Positions 44,734 to 53,626 of a stretch of 64,000 bases of DNA are shown here, piece after piece. The stretch comes from JAHEZL01 sp046074525 (GTDB taxonomy: Bacteria; Bacteroidota; Bacteroidia; Flavobacteriales_C; GCA-002722245), in assembly GCA_046074525.1 (NCBI GenBank), contig JBJTOK010000019.1, positions 1-64,000 on the forward strand, written 5' to 3'. Every line of letters begins with the position of its first letter. Position 1 is the stretch's first letter. Below the pieces are notes generated by a model. The model was not told the DNA's origin and did not search any database. It saw only the letters and a list, made by a program, of their open reading frames with translations. Position numbers and translations under genes: made by a program.

Positions 44734-46809
44734 CTATTTATTGCAAGCGTCGGCAGCTTTTCCTGGCACCCAGTCATCGCAGAGAATTCTAAACTCTGTG
44801 CGACGATTCATCTGGTGAGCCACTTCCTGCAGTTCTTTTGTTTTTAGGCTATTGATGAAAGCCTCAGTCAATCTGGTGCCTACAGGGAAATAGCTTTCAT
44901 ACCCTTTAGCGACAAACTTCTTATTAGATTCAGTGATCTCCTTAGGTTTTTCTTCACCATATCCTTCTGCTTTCAACCTACTAGGATCAACGCCTAACTC
45001 AATAAGGTAATTTACAGCTGACTGAGCTCTATCCTGAGCAAGTTTTCCGTTGGAAGCATTACTACCCCGTGCATCGGTATGGGAACCCAACTCGATAGTA
45101 AGAGTGTTGTTTGGCAAAAGTACTTCCTTGTAGAAAGTTCTTAAAACCACCTTGGCCTCAGGCTTAAGATCAGCTTTTCTGTATTCGTATTCGATGTTTG
45201 GTAATTCTATAGGTGTAGATGGAATCGGTTCAAGCTCGATAGGCTGGTCATATATCTTTGACTCCATCAGGTCAACACAAGAAATCATGCTGGTAGCAGA
45301 GGAGAAGTATTTCCTCTTTCCTTTTCTGCCTAAACCCTCACTATGCACTGCATCAGAAACAGCATTGAGATCATAGCTTACGTTCACTGTTAACTTAAAT
45401 CTGTAAGCACCATTAGCATCGGCAACAGTATCCTTTTGTGAACCATCACTGCCTACAAGATATACTTTAGCACCAGGAATAACTTCCTTAGTTACTTTAT
45501 CAACCACCAAACCTTTCACTTCACACTCCAGCTTTGGCAACACGAATGACCAGATGTCATATTTACCTTTAGTTCCTTCTCTGTTAGAAGTGATATAACC
45601 TCTTTCCGCTTTGTCTTCGAAAGCAATTGAAATATCATCAGAACAAGAGTTCAATGGGAACTTAAGGTTAATTACCGGACCGAAACCGTCTTGTGTTTTA
45701 GCCGCTTTGAAAAGGTCAAAACCACCCATTCCGATATGTCCGTCAGAGCTGAAGTACAAAGTACCATCGGCATGGATATAAGGGAAAAGTTCGTCCTGCG
45801 GAGTGTTGATTTCAGGACCAAGGTTGGTTGGTTTTTCCCAAACATTGTCTTTCTTGTTATAAGTAGCATACCAGATGTCTTTTCCACCTTGTCCACCCGG
45901 CATATCAGAAACGAAGTACAGAACCTGGTCGTTAGGAGACAAGGCAGGATGAGCTACTACCAATGAATCGGCAGCCAATGGAATGGCGATACCAGGACCG
46001 TAGTTTGCATCTCCCCCTCCTTTTTTGGAAGTATAAATCTGACAACCTCTTTTTTCATTTTCACCACCACATCTTGTGAAGTACATAGTATTGAACTTAG
46101 CATCAAAGGTAGGGGCACCTTCAGTGAACTCAGTGTTTACTTCCTTGTTCAAGAGGGCTGGAGTGCTCCATTTACCGTTTTTATCCAATTTAGCAAAGTA
46201 CAAATCCGGGAAGTCCTGGCCAAGGATCTCTGATGTCCCTTTACCTGTAGAACCACTTCTTGAGGAGTAGAATACAATATCTTTGTTCCCTTTTGCAGAA
46301 TAAGCTGGATTAGCATCATCTTCCGGTGAATTAAGGAGCACTACGTTTTCTACTTTATAACGGGTAGGATTTTTCTGCCATTCAATTGACAGTTCGATAG
46401 ATTTGATAGCATTCAATGTTTTTTTGTCGCCAGGTACTCTTTCTTTGTATGCGTTGAATTCTGCAAGAGCTTTATCGTATTCGCAATTGGCCTTATATGA
46501 CAAAGCCAGGTAGTAAAGCACTTCCGGATGAGCTTCGCTGTATTTCACATCCTTGGCTTTCTGGAATTCCTCGATGGCATGTTTGTAGTCATGCATCATG
46601 AAATAGGAGTAACCTAAGTTATAGGTTTTGCGAGCCATTTCGCCCTTGTCTTTTTCTTTTGGAATTTCTTCTTTATAGGCGTTTATGGCTTCGTTCCAGT
46701 ATTTAGCGCGAAACTTCATGTCCCCACTATTAAGACTGCTTAAACATGAAGAAAGGACAGCCGTAAATGATACAATAACAACTAAAAAAAGGCGGGAAAT
46801 CTTACTCAT
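44734..46809 (-). CDS. PorE-like OmpA-family lipoprotein
   Basis: A 691-residue lipoprotein (lipobox VLSSC, Cys22 region) with four parts in order: TPR (about 35-160; GYSYFMMHDYKHAIEEFQKAKD), a PD40/WD40 beta-propeller (about 165-430; repeated YFSSDG/FVSDMPGG-type blades), a carboxypeptidase-regulatory-like domain (about 435-530; GLVVDKVTKEVIPGAKVYL) and an OmpA domain (about 570-691; LGSHTDARGSN). This is the domain order of the type IX secretion protein PorE, which anchors the system to peptidoglycan. Assignment to PorE specifically, versus a paralogue, needs a phylogeny. Confidence 0.85.
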   Translation of the reverse strand: MSKISRLFLVVIVSFTAVLSSCLSSLNSGDMKFRAKYWNEAINAYKEEIPKEKDKGEMARKTYNLGYSYFMMHDYKHAIEEFQKAKDVKYSEAHPEVLYYLALSYKANCEYDKALAEFNAYKERVPGDKKTLNAIKSIELSIEWQKNPTRYKVENVVLLNSPEDDANPAYSAKGNKDIVFYSSRSGSTGKGTSEILGQDFPDLYFAKLDKNGKWSTPALLNKEVNTEFTEGAPTFDAKFNTMYFTRCGGENEKRGCQIYTSKKGGGDANYGPGIAIPLAADSLVVAHPALSPNDQVLYFVSDMPGGQGGKDIWYATYNKKDNVWEKPTNLGPEINTPQDELFPYIHADGTLYFSSDGHIGMGGFDLFKAAKTQDGFGPVINLKFPLNSCSDDISIAFEDKAERGYITSNREGTKGKYDIWSFVLPKLECEVKGLVVDKVTKEVIPGAKVYLVGSDGSQKDTVADANGAYRFKLTVNVSYDLNAVSDAVHSEGLGRKGKRKYFSSATSMISCVDLMESKIYDQPIELEPIPSTPIELPNIEYEYRKADLKPEAKVVLRTFYKEVLLPNNTLTIELGSHTDARGSNASNGKLAQDRAQSAVNYLIELGVDPSRLKAEGYGEEKPKEITESNKKFVAKGYESYFPVGTRLTEAFINSLKTKELQEVAHQMNRRTEFRILCDDWVPGKAADACNK

Positions 46810-46843
46810 ATATGTGTTATTTTTAAAGTATTTGGACCGGAGT

Positions 46844-46874
46844 TAAATGTATTAATAATTTTTTATCAAACAAA
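46844..46874 (-). promoter_or_regulatory. promoter of the PorE-like gene
   Basis: Minus-strand TTTG (46871-46874), 19 nt, then TACATTTA (46844-46851), matching the Bacteroidota promoter form but for the last base. Start codon at 46809. Confidence 0.5.
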
Positions 46875-46900
46875 TAAGGACATTTACCTAGGGTAAAAAA

Positions 46901-47146
46901 CTAAAGGGTACGGTCGACATCCTTTTTGATCTCATCGGCAATGTCCTGCACTTGTTTTGTTTCCTCATTCATCCCCTTGCGGATCTCATTCTGGATCTCG
47001 CCTGTTGCATTCTTTATCTCCCTGATGCCCTTGCCCAGAGTCCTGGCAATATCAGGAATATTTTTGGCACCAAACAGCAGCAGCACAACCACCAGAATTA
47101 AGATGATTTCGCCGCCGCTGGGAGATAAAAAAAGCAGATTATTCAT
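46901..47146 (-). CDS. tatA: Sec-independent translocase TatA/B family
   Basis: About 81 residues from the ATG at 47146: a membrane helix (EIILILVVVLLLFG), the FG hinge followed by AKNIPDIARTLGKGIREIK amphipathic helix and an acidic tail. That is TatA/TatE-like; TatB cannot be ruled out. The longer frame (start 47182) lacks the usual N-terminus. It overlaps the end of secDF by 8 nt, so the two are coupled. Confidence 0.9.
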   Translation of the reverse strand: MNNLLFLSPSGGEIILILVVVLLLFGAKNIPDIARTLGKGIREIKNATGEIQNEIRKGMNEETKQVQDIADEIKKDVDRTL

Positions 47147-50100
47147 TTTTCTTTTTAAGCGCTCTGAGTTCCAAATCAACAAAGATTGGTGTTGCTACGA
47201 ACAATGAAGAATAAGTTCCGATTACAATCCCGATCAACAATGCAAAGGAGAATCCTCGTATTGTTTCACCGCCAAAGATGAAAATGGCAAGCAACACCAC
47301 AAAGATAGTCATTGACGTGTTGATGGTTCTACCGAAAGTACTGTTCAACGCCTCGTTGGTAAGCGTTACCGGATCCTTCTTAGGATAGAGTCCTTTGTAC
47401 TCCCTGATTCTATCAAAAACCACCACGGTGTCGTGGATAGAGTAACCCAGTACCGTCAGCAAGGCTGCGATAAAGTGCTGGTTGATTTCCAATGAGAAAG
47501 GAAGAACACCATGTAAAAGGGAGAATACACCCATTACTATTACAACGTCGTGGAAGAGCGACACGAGACCACCCACACCAAACGACCATTTTCTGAATCG
47601 GAAGGCTACGTAAAGGAAGATACCCAGCAGGGAAATACCAACGGCCCACATGGCAGAGTACTTGATATCATCAGCGATCTCAGCACCCACTGTGTTCGCG
47701 TTCATGATACCTACTGTTTTATTTTCATTGTCGCCAGCAAATTCCTTATAAGTCATGCTTGCAGGAATATATGGCTTCAATCCATTATAGAGAGCGGTCT
47801 GCACTACAGTTGCAGCACTATCCGAATTCAAGCCATGAAGGTATTTGGTTGTAATGGCAAACTGGTTGTCATCACCATATTGTTTTACTTCAGGCAACAT
47901 ACCATTTCCTTTTTCATCTACGAACTGCTTACTGAGGGAAGTAGCGATTTCATCTACCAGAGCAGATTTATCGAGACGAACAGTATAACTTCTACCACCG
48001 GTGAAATCCACACCGAAATCGAAACCTTTCACTGCGAAAGCCACAAAAGCCAGCACAGTAATAGAAATAGAGAAGATGTAAGCCTTCTTCCTGTTTTCCA
48101 TGATGCGGTATTTCACACCCACCAGGAAGTTGTTGGTAAGTTTGGTACCAAAAGTAAGCGCTTTGTCTTTTTTCAACAGTGCCATGAACACCAAACGCGA
48201 TACAAAGATTGCAGAGAAGAAGGAAGTGATTACACCGATAACCAGTGTTTGCGCAAAACCTTCTACCACACCTGAACCGAAGTACCAAAGGATAACCCCG
48301 GTAATAACAGTAGTTAAGTTGGTATCGATAATGGCAGTCATGGCATGTTTATAACCATCATCAACAGCCAGTTTGAGTCCTTTGCCTGCCCGGAGCTCTT
48401 CACGTATCCTTTCAAAGATCAGTACGTTGGCATCCACCGACATACCCACCGTTAACACGATACCGGCAATACCCGGAAGTGTAAGCGATATGGTTGGGAA
48501 AGCCGCCAGGACCCCTGAAATGAGGAACATATTCACAAACAACGCAGTGTTCGCGATCCAGCCAGCCTGACCGTAGTAGAAGGCCATATAAGCCAATACC
48601 AGCAAAATAGCTACGATGAAGGAAATAACACCAGCCTGGATAGCTTCCTGACCGAGTGACGGACCAACATAAGCTTCTTCAACAATGTGTACCGGAGCAG
48701 GGAAGCGACCAGCATTCAAAACCGTAGCGAGATCGAGGTTCCAGTTAGGATTTTTATCAGAACGGCTGGTGATCTGCGTTCCGCCACCAGAGATTTCTCC
48801 CTCGGCAATCGGCGCAGAATAAACAAGTCCGTCCATAACAATAGCAATAGGTCTTTGAGTTTGGTGCGACAACTTCGTCATCGCAGCCCAGTCGGCAATA
48901 CCCGATGGATTGAAATCCAGGGATACAATAGGAGCACCAGAAATCTGGTGATTTTCGGCCAAGGCACGCTTGATCACATCACCCTTCATTCCGGCAGATC
49001 CATCTTCCCTCTTCCCTCTCAATAAATATAAGTAGTGGAAGAACATAGCTTTATTTCCTTTTGAAGCTTTGGATTCCTCAGCATCGCTGCTCCACGCCAC
49101 TTCAAGATTTCTTGGAAGGTGGCCTTTTGCTTTTCCTTCAATAAGGAAAGTACGCACTTTAGAAGTATCACCAACAGCTACAAGAACACTTTGTCCGCCA
49201 CCCTGGAAAAGGGCGAATAAAGGATGTTCCTTCTTAATTTCTTCAATTGATTTCTTGGAACTGTCGGCAGCAGCAGTTTTCTTCGCTGTGCTGTCGTTCT
49301 TTAATAAATTGGTATCCAGTTTTGCATTGATGATGTTGCTTAGGTCTCCCGCGGTAGATTTAACAGCTTTGGCATTTGAGCTATCGGCCTTAGCAACAGT
49401 TCCGCTGTTGAGTTTTTCTCTTGCAGCAAGTTCTTTGTCGATTGCAGTGAATCCCTGCTGAATCACCTCTTCACCTACAGCGTAAGTATCCCAGAACTCG
49501 AGCTGGGCCGAACCCTGCAACACTCTCTTTACACGCTCGATATCTTCGATACCCGGAAGATCCACCATAATACGACCGGAGTTCCCTACTCTCTTGATAG
49601 AAGGCTGGGCGATATGGAACTGAGCAACCCTTGTTCTCAATACTTTAAATGATTCATCGATAGCCTGTTCAGCATAATTGGAGAGGTACTTGCTTACTTC
49701 CTCATCGCTGGCTTCATCAGACAGCTGATTGGCGTTTTCACGGTTCTTAAAGAGGTAAACATATTTAGCAGTTTGGATTTGATTTTCATCTTTCAGCTTC
49801 ACAAAAGCCTGATAGAAACGCTCAACGAAATTATCTTGTGAATGAGTACCGAGCTCTCTCGCTCTTTCCAATACTTTTTTGAAGTCTGGTTTTTCGGCAT
49901 TTGCACCGGCTTTTTGTTGCACCAGATTTTCGAGGGCAATTTCAAGTGTTACAGAAACCCCTCCTCTCAAGTCGAGACCAAGGTTGATTTCTCTTTCCTT
50001 ACATTCCTTGTAAGTATATTCGGCACCAACCACACTAAACACCACTTCATTTTCCTTCGACTTCAGGATTTCACGGTATTTGGTTGCATTGCCAGAAGCC

Positions 50101-50213
50101 TGGTTGCGGGCATCTTCCTCAACACCCCTGGTTTTAAAAGTAAAGGTCAGTTCGTAAATACATACCAGCAACAGAACAACCGTTAAAAACTTAATGACAC
50201 CGCTATTTTGCAT
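47139..50213 (-). CDS. secDF: SecDF protein-translocase subunit (fused SecD-SecF)
   Basis: A 1024-residue fusion with about 12 membrane helices. SecD half: first helix (about 8-24), large periplasmic P1 domain (LGLDLRGGVSVTLE, RIMVDLPGIEDIERVK), and LTVGMSVDANVLIFERIREELRAG. SecF half: FGVDFTGGRSYTV and GYSIHDTVVVFDRIREYKG. SecDF uses the proton motive force to pull exported proteins through SecYEG. Fused forms are the norm in Bacteroidota. A Bacteroidota-type promoter lies 34-65 nt before the start. Confidence 0.95.
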   Translation of the reverse strand: MQNSGVIKFLTVVLLLVCIYELTFTFKTRGVEEDARNQASGNATKYREILKSKENEVVFSVVGAEYTYKECKEREINLGLDLRGGVSVTLEIALENLVQQKAGANAEKPDFKKVLERARELGTHSQDNFVERFYQAFVKLKDENQIQTAKYVYLFKNRENANQLSDEASDEEVSKYLSNYAEQAIDESFKVLRTRVAQFHIAQPSIKRVGNSGRIMVDLPGIEDIERVKRVLQGSAQLEFWDTYAVGEEVIQQGFTAIDKELAAREKLNSGTVAKADSSNAKAVKSTAGDLSNIINAKLDTNLLKNDSTAKKTAAADSSKKSIEEIKKEHPLFALFQGGGQSVLVAVGDTSKVRTFLIEGKAKGHLPRNLEVAWSSDAEESKASKGNKAMFFHYLYLLRGKREDGSAGMKGDVIKRALAENHQISGAPIVSLDFNPSGIADWAAMTKLSHQTQRPIAIVMDGLVYSAPIAEGEISGGGTQITSRSDKNPNWNLDLATVLNAGRFPAPVHIVEEAYVGPSLGQEAIQAGVISFIVAILLVLAYMAFYYGQAGWIANTALFVNMFLISGVLAAFPTISLTLPGIAGIVLTVGMSVDANVLIFERIREELRAGKGLKLAVDDGYKHAMTAIIDTNLTTVITGVILWYFGSGVVEGFAQTLVIGVITSFFSAIFVSRLVFMALLKKDKALTFGTKLTNNFLVGVKYRIMENRKKAYIFSISITVLAFVAFAVKGFDFGVDFTGGRSYTVRLDKSALVDEIATSLSKQFVDEKGNGMLPEVKQYGDDNQFAITTKYLHGLNSDSAATVVQTALYNGLKPYIPASMTYKEFAGDNENKTVGIMNANTVGAEIADDIKYSAMWAVGISLLGIFLYVAFRFRKWSFGVGGLVSLFHDVVIVMGVFSLLHGVLPFSLEINQHFIAALLTVLGYSIHDTVVVFDRIREYKGLYPKKDPVTLTNEALNSTFGRTINTSMTIFVVLLAIFIFGGETIRGFSFALLIGIVIGTYSSLFVATPIFVDLELRALKKKNE

Positions 50214-50246
50214 AATCTATTATTATTCAGAATTAGTAAAGAGGCG

Positions 50247-50278
50247 CAAATATAAAATATAGGAAAGGATTTGCCAAA
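50247..50278 (-). promoter_or_regulatory. promoter of secDF
   Basis: On the minus strand, TTTG (50275-50278), 20 nt, TATATTTG (50247-50254): a complete match to the Bacteroidota -33/-7 consensus. Expected transcription start near 50240, 27 nt before the ATG. Confidence 0.7.
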
Positions 50279-50389
50279 CAATAAAAAAAGGAGAACCAAC
50301 GAGTCGGAAAAGCCCTATTTTCCAGCCTATTAACTCTGTCACGTTAATAACTTATCCACTCTACTGATACATTTGTTTAACCCTAAACA

Positions 50390-50397
50390 TATATTTG
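50390..50397 (+). promoter_or_regulatory. candidate -7 box of the 50434 gene
   Basis: TATATTTG, 36 nt before the ATG. A TTTG lies only 14 nt upstream, closer than consensus, so the -33 part is unconvincing. Confidence 0.4.
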
Positions 50398-50433
50398 TTC
50401 AAACGGGGGCAACCCCAGAAAATCTGAAAAAAT

Positions 50434-50982
50434 ATGCTTTCTACTTTATTCGGTAAAAAGAAACTTAAAGAAGAAAAAATCGCGCAGCTTTTTGTCAACA
50501 CAATCAACAGTACTGCGCTCGAAGGATTCCCAACTCTTGCCGACTACATCAACGACGGTCCCGATTTCAAAGAATCTCCGAAAATATCTCCCAACCAGGT
50601 GGAATGGTTCCTGTACATTGTATTTTGTGCAAACCTTTACAACCTCAAGAAATTTTTCCCTTCCGAACAACTCAACCGCATGCGACTCCTCATCATTGAT
50701 GAGTTCATCGCCTCCCTCGAAGGAAGGAGTGAAGAAGAAACGCTCGAAAACATCAACAACTACGAAGCATTTATTGCCCAGCTCAAATCACCTACCGATG
50801 AATTGGAAAAAGTGATTTCAAAAGCGGTGTTTTACAAATACGGACTGAACCGTTTCCAGATTGATCATTTTCAACGTTTAAATGCGCCGAATCCTGTGGT
50901 GATAAAAGCATTGAGTGAGGTGAGTCAGAATTTCGTATGGAACTGGGAAGATGTTTTAGGAAAATACAAGCTGGTTGCCTAG
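50434..50982 (+). CDS. hypothetical protein
   Basis: A 182-residue, mostly helical cytoplasmic protein starting MLSTLFGKKKLKEEKIAQLFVNTI. No known domain recognised. It has a C-terminal WNWEDVLGKYK segment and several conserved-looking Trp/Phe positions (VEWFLYIVFCANLY). Single gene divergent from secDF; a candidate structured RNA lies directly downstream. Confidence 0.75.
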   Translation: MLSTLFGKKKLKEEKIAQLFVNTINSTALEGFPTLADYINDGPDFKESPKISPNQVEWFLYIVFCANLYNLKKFFPSEQLNRMRLLIIDEFIASLEGRSEEETLENINNYEAFIAQLKSPTDELEKVISKAVFYKYGLNRFQIDHFQRLNAPNPVVIKALSEVSQNFVWNWEDVLGKYKLVA

Positions 50983-51061
50983 AACCTTTGTAAACACTAC
51001 ATTCTAAGAAGTTTACATCCGAAAGAAATGAAAAATATTTTTTCAAAACAGATTTTAGTTG

Positions 51062-51069
51062 TAAATTTG
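51062..51069 (+). promoter_or_regulatory. -7 box upstream of the candidate small RNA
   Basis: TAAATTTG followed by CGCCCC, the classic context of Bacteroidota -7 boxes. About 20 nt upstream there is a T-rich stretch but no clear TTTG. Confidence 0.5.
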
Positions 51070-51074
51070 CGCCC

Positions 51075-51166
51075 CATTCTTTAGAAATGTTCATTTAATG
51101 GAAACGTTAATTTGACTATCCAAATTTTAAAGAATCGACAACCCTCAGGAAACTGGGGGTTTTGTT
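51075..51166 (+). ncRNA. candidate structured small RNA
   Basis: Between a TAnnTTTG box (51062-51069) and an intrinsic terminator (51140-51170), the sequence folds into consecutive elements. ATTCTTTA (51076-51083) pairs with TAAAGAAT (51128-51135). Inside, three hairpins follow one another without gaps: 51085-51096 (4 bp, GTTC loop), 51097-51108 (4 bp, GAAA tetraloop) and 51109-51126 (6 bp, 6-nt loop). The outer stem begins where transcription should start. No ORF is present. The remainder of this 323-bp gap (50983-51306) holds only the terminator and the inverted repeat. No Rfam family is assigned; the stems are AU-rich, so the fold needs covariation evidence. Confidence 0.5.
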
Positions 51167-51170
51167 TTTG
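51140..51170 (+). terminator. intrinsic terminator of the candidate small RNA
   Basis: AACCCTCAG (51140-51148) pairs with CTGGGGGTT (51153-51161) with one G-U pair around a GAAA tetraloop, then TTTTGTTTTTG. Confidence 0.75.
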
Positions 51171-51262
51171 TCTGAACCTTGATTCACCTGCTTAAAAGAT
51201 AAAAACGATTTTTCACGCACCATTCTTCCTACATCCTTTAATCAGGTGAATCAAGGTTCGGA
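51171..51262. repeat. inverted repeat with 20-nt arms
   Basis: Bases 51171-51190 and 51243-51262 are reverse complements at 19 of 20 positions (core GAACCTTGATTCACCTG), separated by 52 nt. It lies between the candidate RNA terminator and the start of the metalloprotease gene. Confidence 0.7.
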
Positions 51263-51306
51263 TAATTTTTCTACATTCATCTTCCTAACCTTATAAACTT
51301 AACAAT

Positions 51307-52239
51307 ATGTCTGCTTATAAAACCCTCGATCTCGATGGCTATGCCAAAAATAAATTCGGTTCAAAAGCCTCCGTTGTAGCTTTGAGCGATCATCTGAACA
51401 GCTGGCGCATCGTGCTCAATGGCAAACAATACAATATCGACATGCAGGAAGTCGCTAAATGGCAGTACAACAATTTGCACAAAGCGGTGGCAACGGGTGT
51501 GCATAAATACGACTGGTGTGCTATCGACTTTCCTAATGTAAACTGGACGGTAATCCCCGTGGTGATTGTCAGCAGTGATAAGATCAACGATATACAGGGA
51601 GTTAAAAAAGCTTGTCAGAATTTACTTAACGGACTCGATCTTACCCGCAGCTGGTACCTCAATAAAATGAAATATAAAACCTTCAGCTTCCTCGATAAAG
51701 CACTTGTCATCACCGCTGCAGAGGACGCCCGCACCTGGGACCTCTTTGCCTCAGCCACCGATATTCCCGATACCATTAAGGATCCCGCAACAGGCAACAT
51801 GGTTCCTAATCCTAAAGATCCATTCCCGAAAGAAGAAAACAGATGGATACTTATTGATCGCTGCACCAAAATCCTTCACAATGCTTTCGGGGTTATCAAC
51901 GACAGTGGTACAATAGTATGCATGGCACCTTATACCGGCTTTGGCGCAACAGCTTCAGGCGCCGGCGCAGCCTGCTCAGCTGCCGTGATAGCCGAACCGC
52001 CGTCGGTACTTGAAACCGATCCGAAAAGCACCAGTGATCCGCTGAAGAGAGATGTTATTATTTATGCATTGGGACATGAACTGGGACATGCCTTCGGATT
52101 ACCTCACAGCTGCGATGTTTATCCGGGAAATAAAGATTGCTGGAACTCTATCATGCAAAATCCCTCCAACAATTTTAAAGATGCCCTGCTTCTTCCTGAA
52201 GAAATAAAAAAACTGGATGCCTCTCCTTTTTTCAGCTAG
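51307..52239 (+). CDS. metzincin-like zinc metalloprotease without signal peptide
   Basis: A 310-residue protein whose HELGHAFGLPH (257-267) is the extended metzincin zinc motif HExxHxxGxxH, with a Met-turn-like SIM at 283. No N-terminal signal peptide is visible (MSAYKTLDLDGYAKN), unusual for metzincins, which are normally secreted. The rest (residues about 1-240) has no domain I recognise. Whether it is cytoplasmic, exported by another route, or mis-started is open. Gene stands alone. Confidence 0.8.
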   Translation: MSAYKTLDLDGYAKNKFGSKASVVALSDHLNSWRIVLNGKQYNIDMQEVAKWQYNNLHKAVATGVHKYDWCAIDFPNVNWTVIPVVIVSSDKINDIQGVKKACQNLLNGLDLTRSWYLNKMKYKTFSFLDKALVITAAEDARTWDLFASATDIPDTIKDPATGNMVPNPKDPFPKEENRWILIDRCTKILHNAFGVINDSGTIVCMAPYTGFGATASGAGAACSAAVIAEPPSVLETDPKSTSDPLKRDVIIYALGHELGHAFGLPHSCDVYPGNKDCWNSIMQNPSNNFKDALLLPEEIKKLDASPFFS

Positions 52240-52351
52240 TAAAAGTCGGCACCTTTTAATACCTTTCCAACCATGAAATATTCATTATCCTTAAAGGAGA
52301 TAACAATCTGTGAATATTCCATGAGACCTAAAAAAAGAAACAAATGCACTC

Positions 52352-53626
52352 ATGAAATTAACCAGGGAACAAAAAGGATGGGTAATGTTTGATTGCGCCA
52401 ACTCGGCGTACTACCTCATCATCAACAGCACTATTTTTCCGGTGGTTTTCACAGCTCTTGTTCCTGATGGATCACTGGCTTTTGGTATTCATGTTAAAAG
52501 CAGCGAGGCGATGTATCAGCTGGCGCTGGGACTAGCCTACCTTATCATAGTTTTCCTTTCTCCTATTTTAAGTGGTATTGCCGATTATGGCAACCGCAAG
52601 AAATTCTTCATGAAGCTCTTCACCTTCATCGGTTCGGCCGCCTGCTTCAGCTTGTATTTCTTTAACGAAAACAGGGCCGAGCTGGGCGTTATTGCTGCAG
52701 CTGTGGCCATGATAGGATTTTCGGGCAGTATTGTCTTTTACAATGCCTTTCTTCCTGAAGTAGCGGCGCCGGAAGATCAGGACAGGATCAGTGCCCGCGG
52801 ATTCGCCACCGGTTATTTCGGAAGTTCCATCTTACTTATACTAATCGTCATCGCTTCCGAATTTTACGAAGAGCTGGGTTTTAGCGGCAAGCTGGAAATA
52901 TTTTCCTTGGGTTTTGTTTCAGTGGCAGCCTGGTGGATGCTTTTTTCGCAATATACATTTAAGCGACTGCCACTGGAAGAAAACATTAAAGTGCCCTATA
53001 AAGAAGCCATCAAAAACGGCTTTAAGGAAACCAAAAAAGTATGGCAACAAATCCGCACTCAAAAACTCCTGCATAAATTTATTATCACCTACTTCTTCAT
53101 CAGTATGGGCTTGCAAACGCTGATGCTCATTGCTCCCATGTTTGCACTAAATGATTTAAAGGTTGAAAAATCGGCACTGATTGTAGTAGCATTGATCATA
53201 CAGGTAGCCGGTATTTTAGGTGCTTTGTTTTTTGCACGGCTTTCCAAAAAGATAGGAAACTTCAGTGCCTTGCTTTATCCGCTCATCATCTTTGTGCTCA
53301 TTTGTTTATCGGTGGTATTCATCAACGCCACCTTATTTTATGTGGTAGGAGTTTGTCTGGGTTTCGCCATGGCTGGTGCGCAATCCCTCGCCCGCTCTAC
53401 TTACTCAAAGATCTTACCTGAGACACATGATCACGCTTCTTTCTTCAGCTTTTATGACATCGCCGAAAAAATGGCCACTGCCCTGGGGATGCTCATGGCA
53501 GCCCTGGTTTCTTTTCTTGGCAATTCAAGGAGTAGTATCTTGTTGCTTTCCCTTATTTTTGCTGTCGCAATTGTAATGTTGAAGTGGACGCAAAAAATAG
53601 CGAAGACCAATGGAACAAAAATTTGA
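52352..53626 (+). CDS. UMF1-family MFS transporter
   Basis: A 424-residue, about 12-helix protein opening with KGWVMFDCANSAYYLII, the hallmark of the UMF1/Atg22-like family, and containing DYGNRKKFFMKL and LPEVAAPEDQDRISARGFA. Substrate unknown; related eukaryotic members export amino acids from vacuoles. It overlaps lhgO by 17 nt and leads a four-gene plus-strand operon. Confidence 0.88.
   Translation: MKLTREQKGWVMFDCANSAYYLIINSTIFPVVFTALVPDGSLAFGIHVKSSEAMYQLALGLAYLIIVFLSPILSGIADYGNRKKFFMKLFTFIGSAACFSLYFFNENRAELGVIAAAVAMIGFSGSIVFYNAFLPEVAAPEDQDRISARGFATGYFGSSILLILIVIASEFYEELGFSGKLEIFSLGFVSVAAWWMLFSQYTFKRLPLEENIKVPYKEAIKNGFKETKKVWQQIRTQKLLHKFIITYFFISMGLQTLMLIAPMFALNDLKVEKSALIVVALIIQVAGILGALFFARLSKKIGNFSALLYPLIIFVLICLSVVFINATLFYVVGVCLGFAMAGAQSLARSTYSKILPETHDHASFFSFYDIAEKMATALGMLMAALVSFLGNSRSSILLLSLIFAVAIVMLKWTQKIAKTNGTKI

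Noticed and set aside
52240..52351. 37-codon ORF starting at about 52273 that overlaps the UMF1 start
   Set aside because: No coding features beyond an open frame; its second half is the UMF1 sequence read in another frame.
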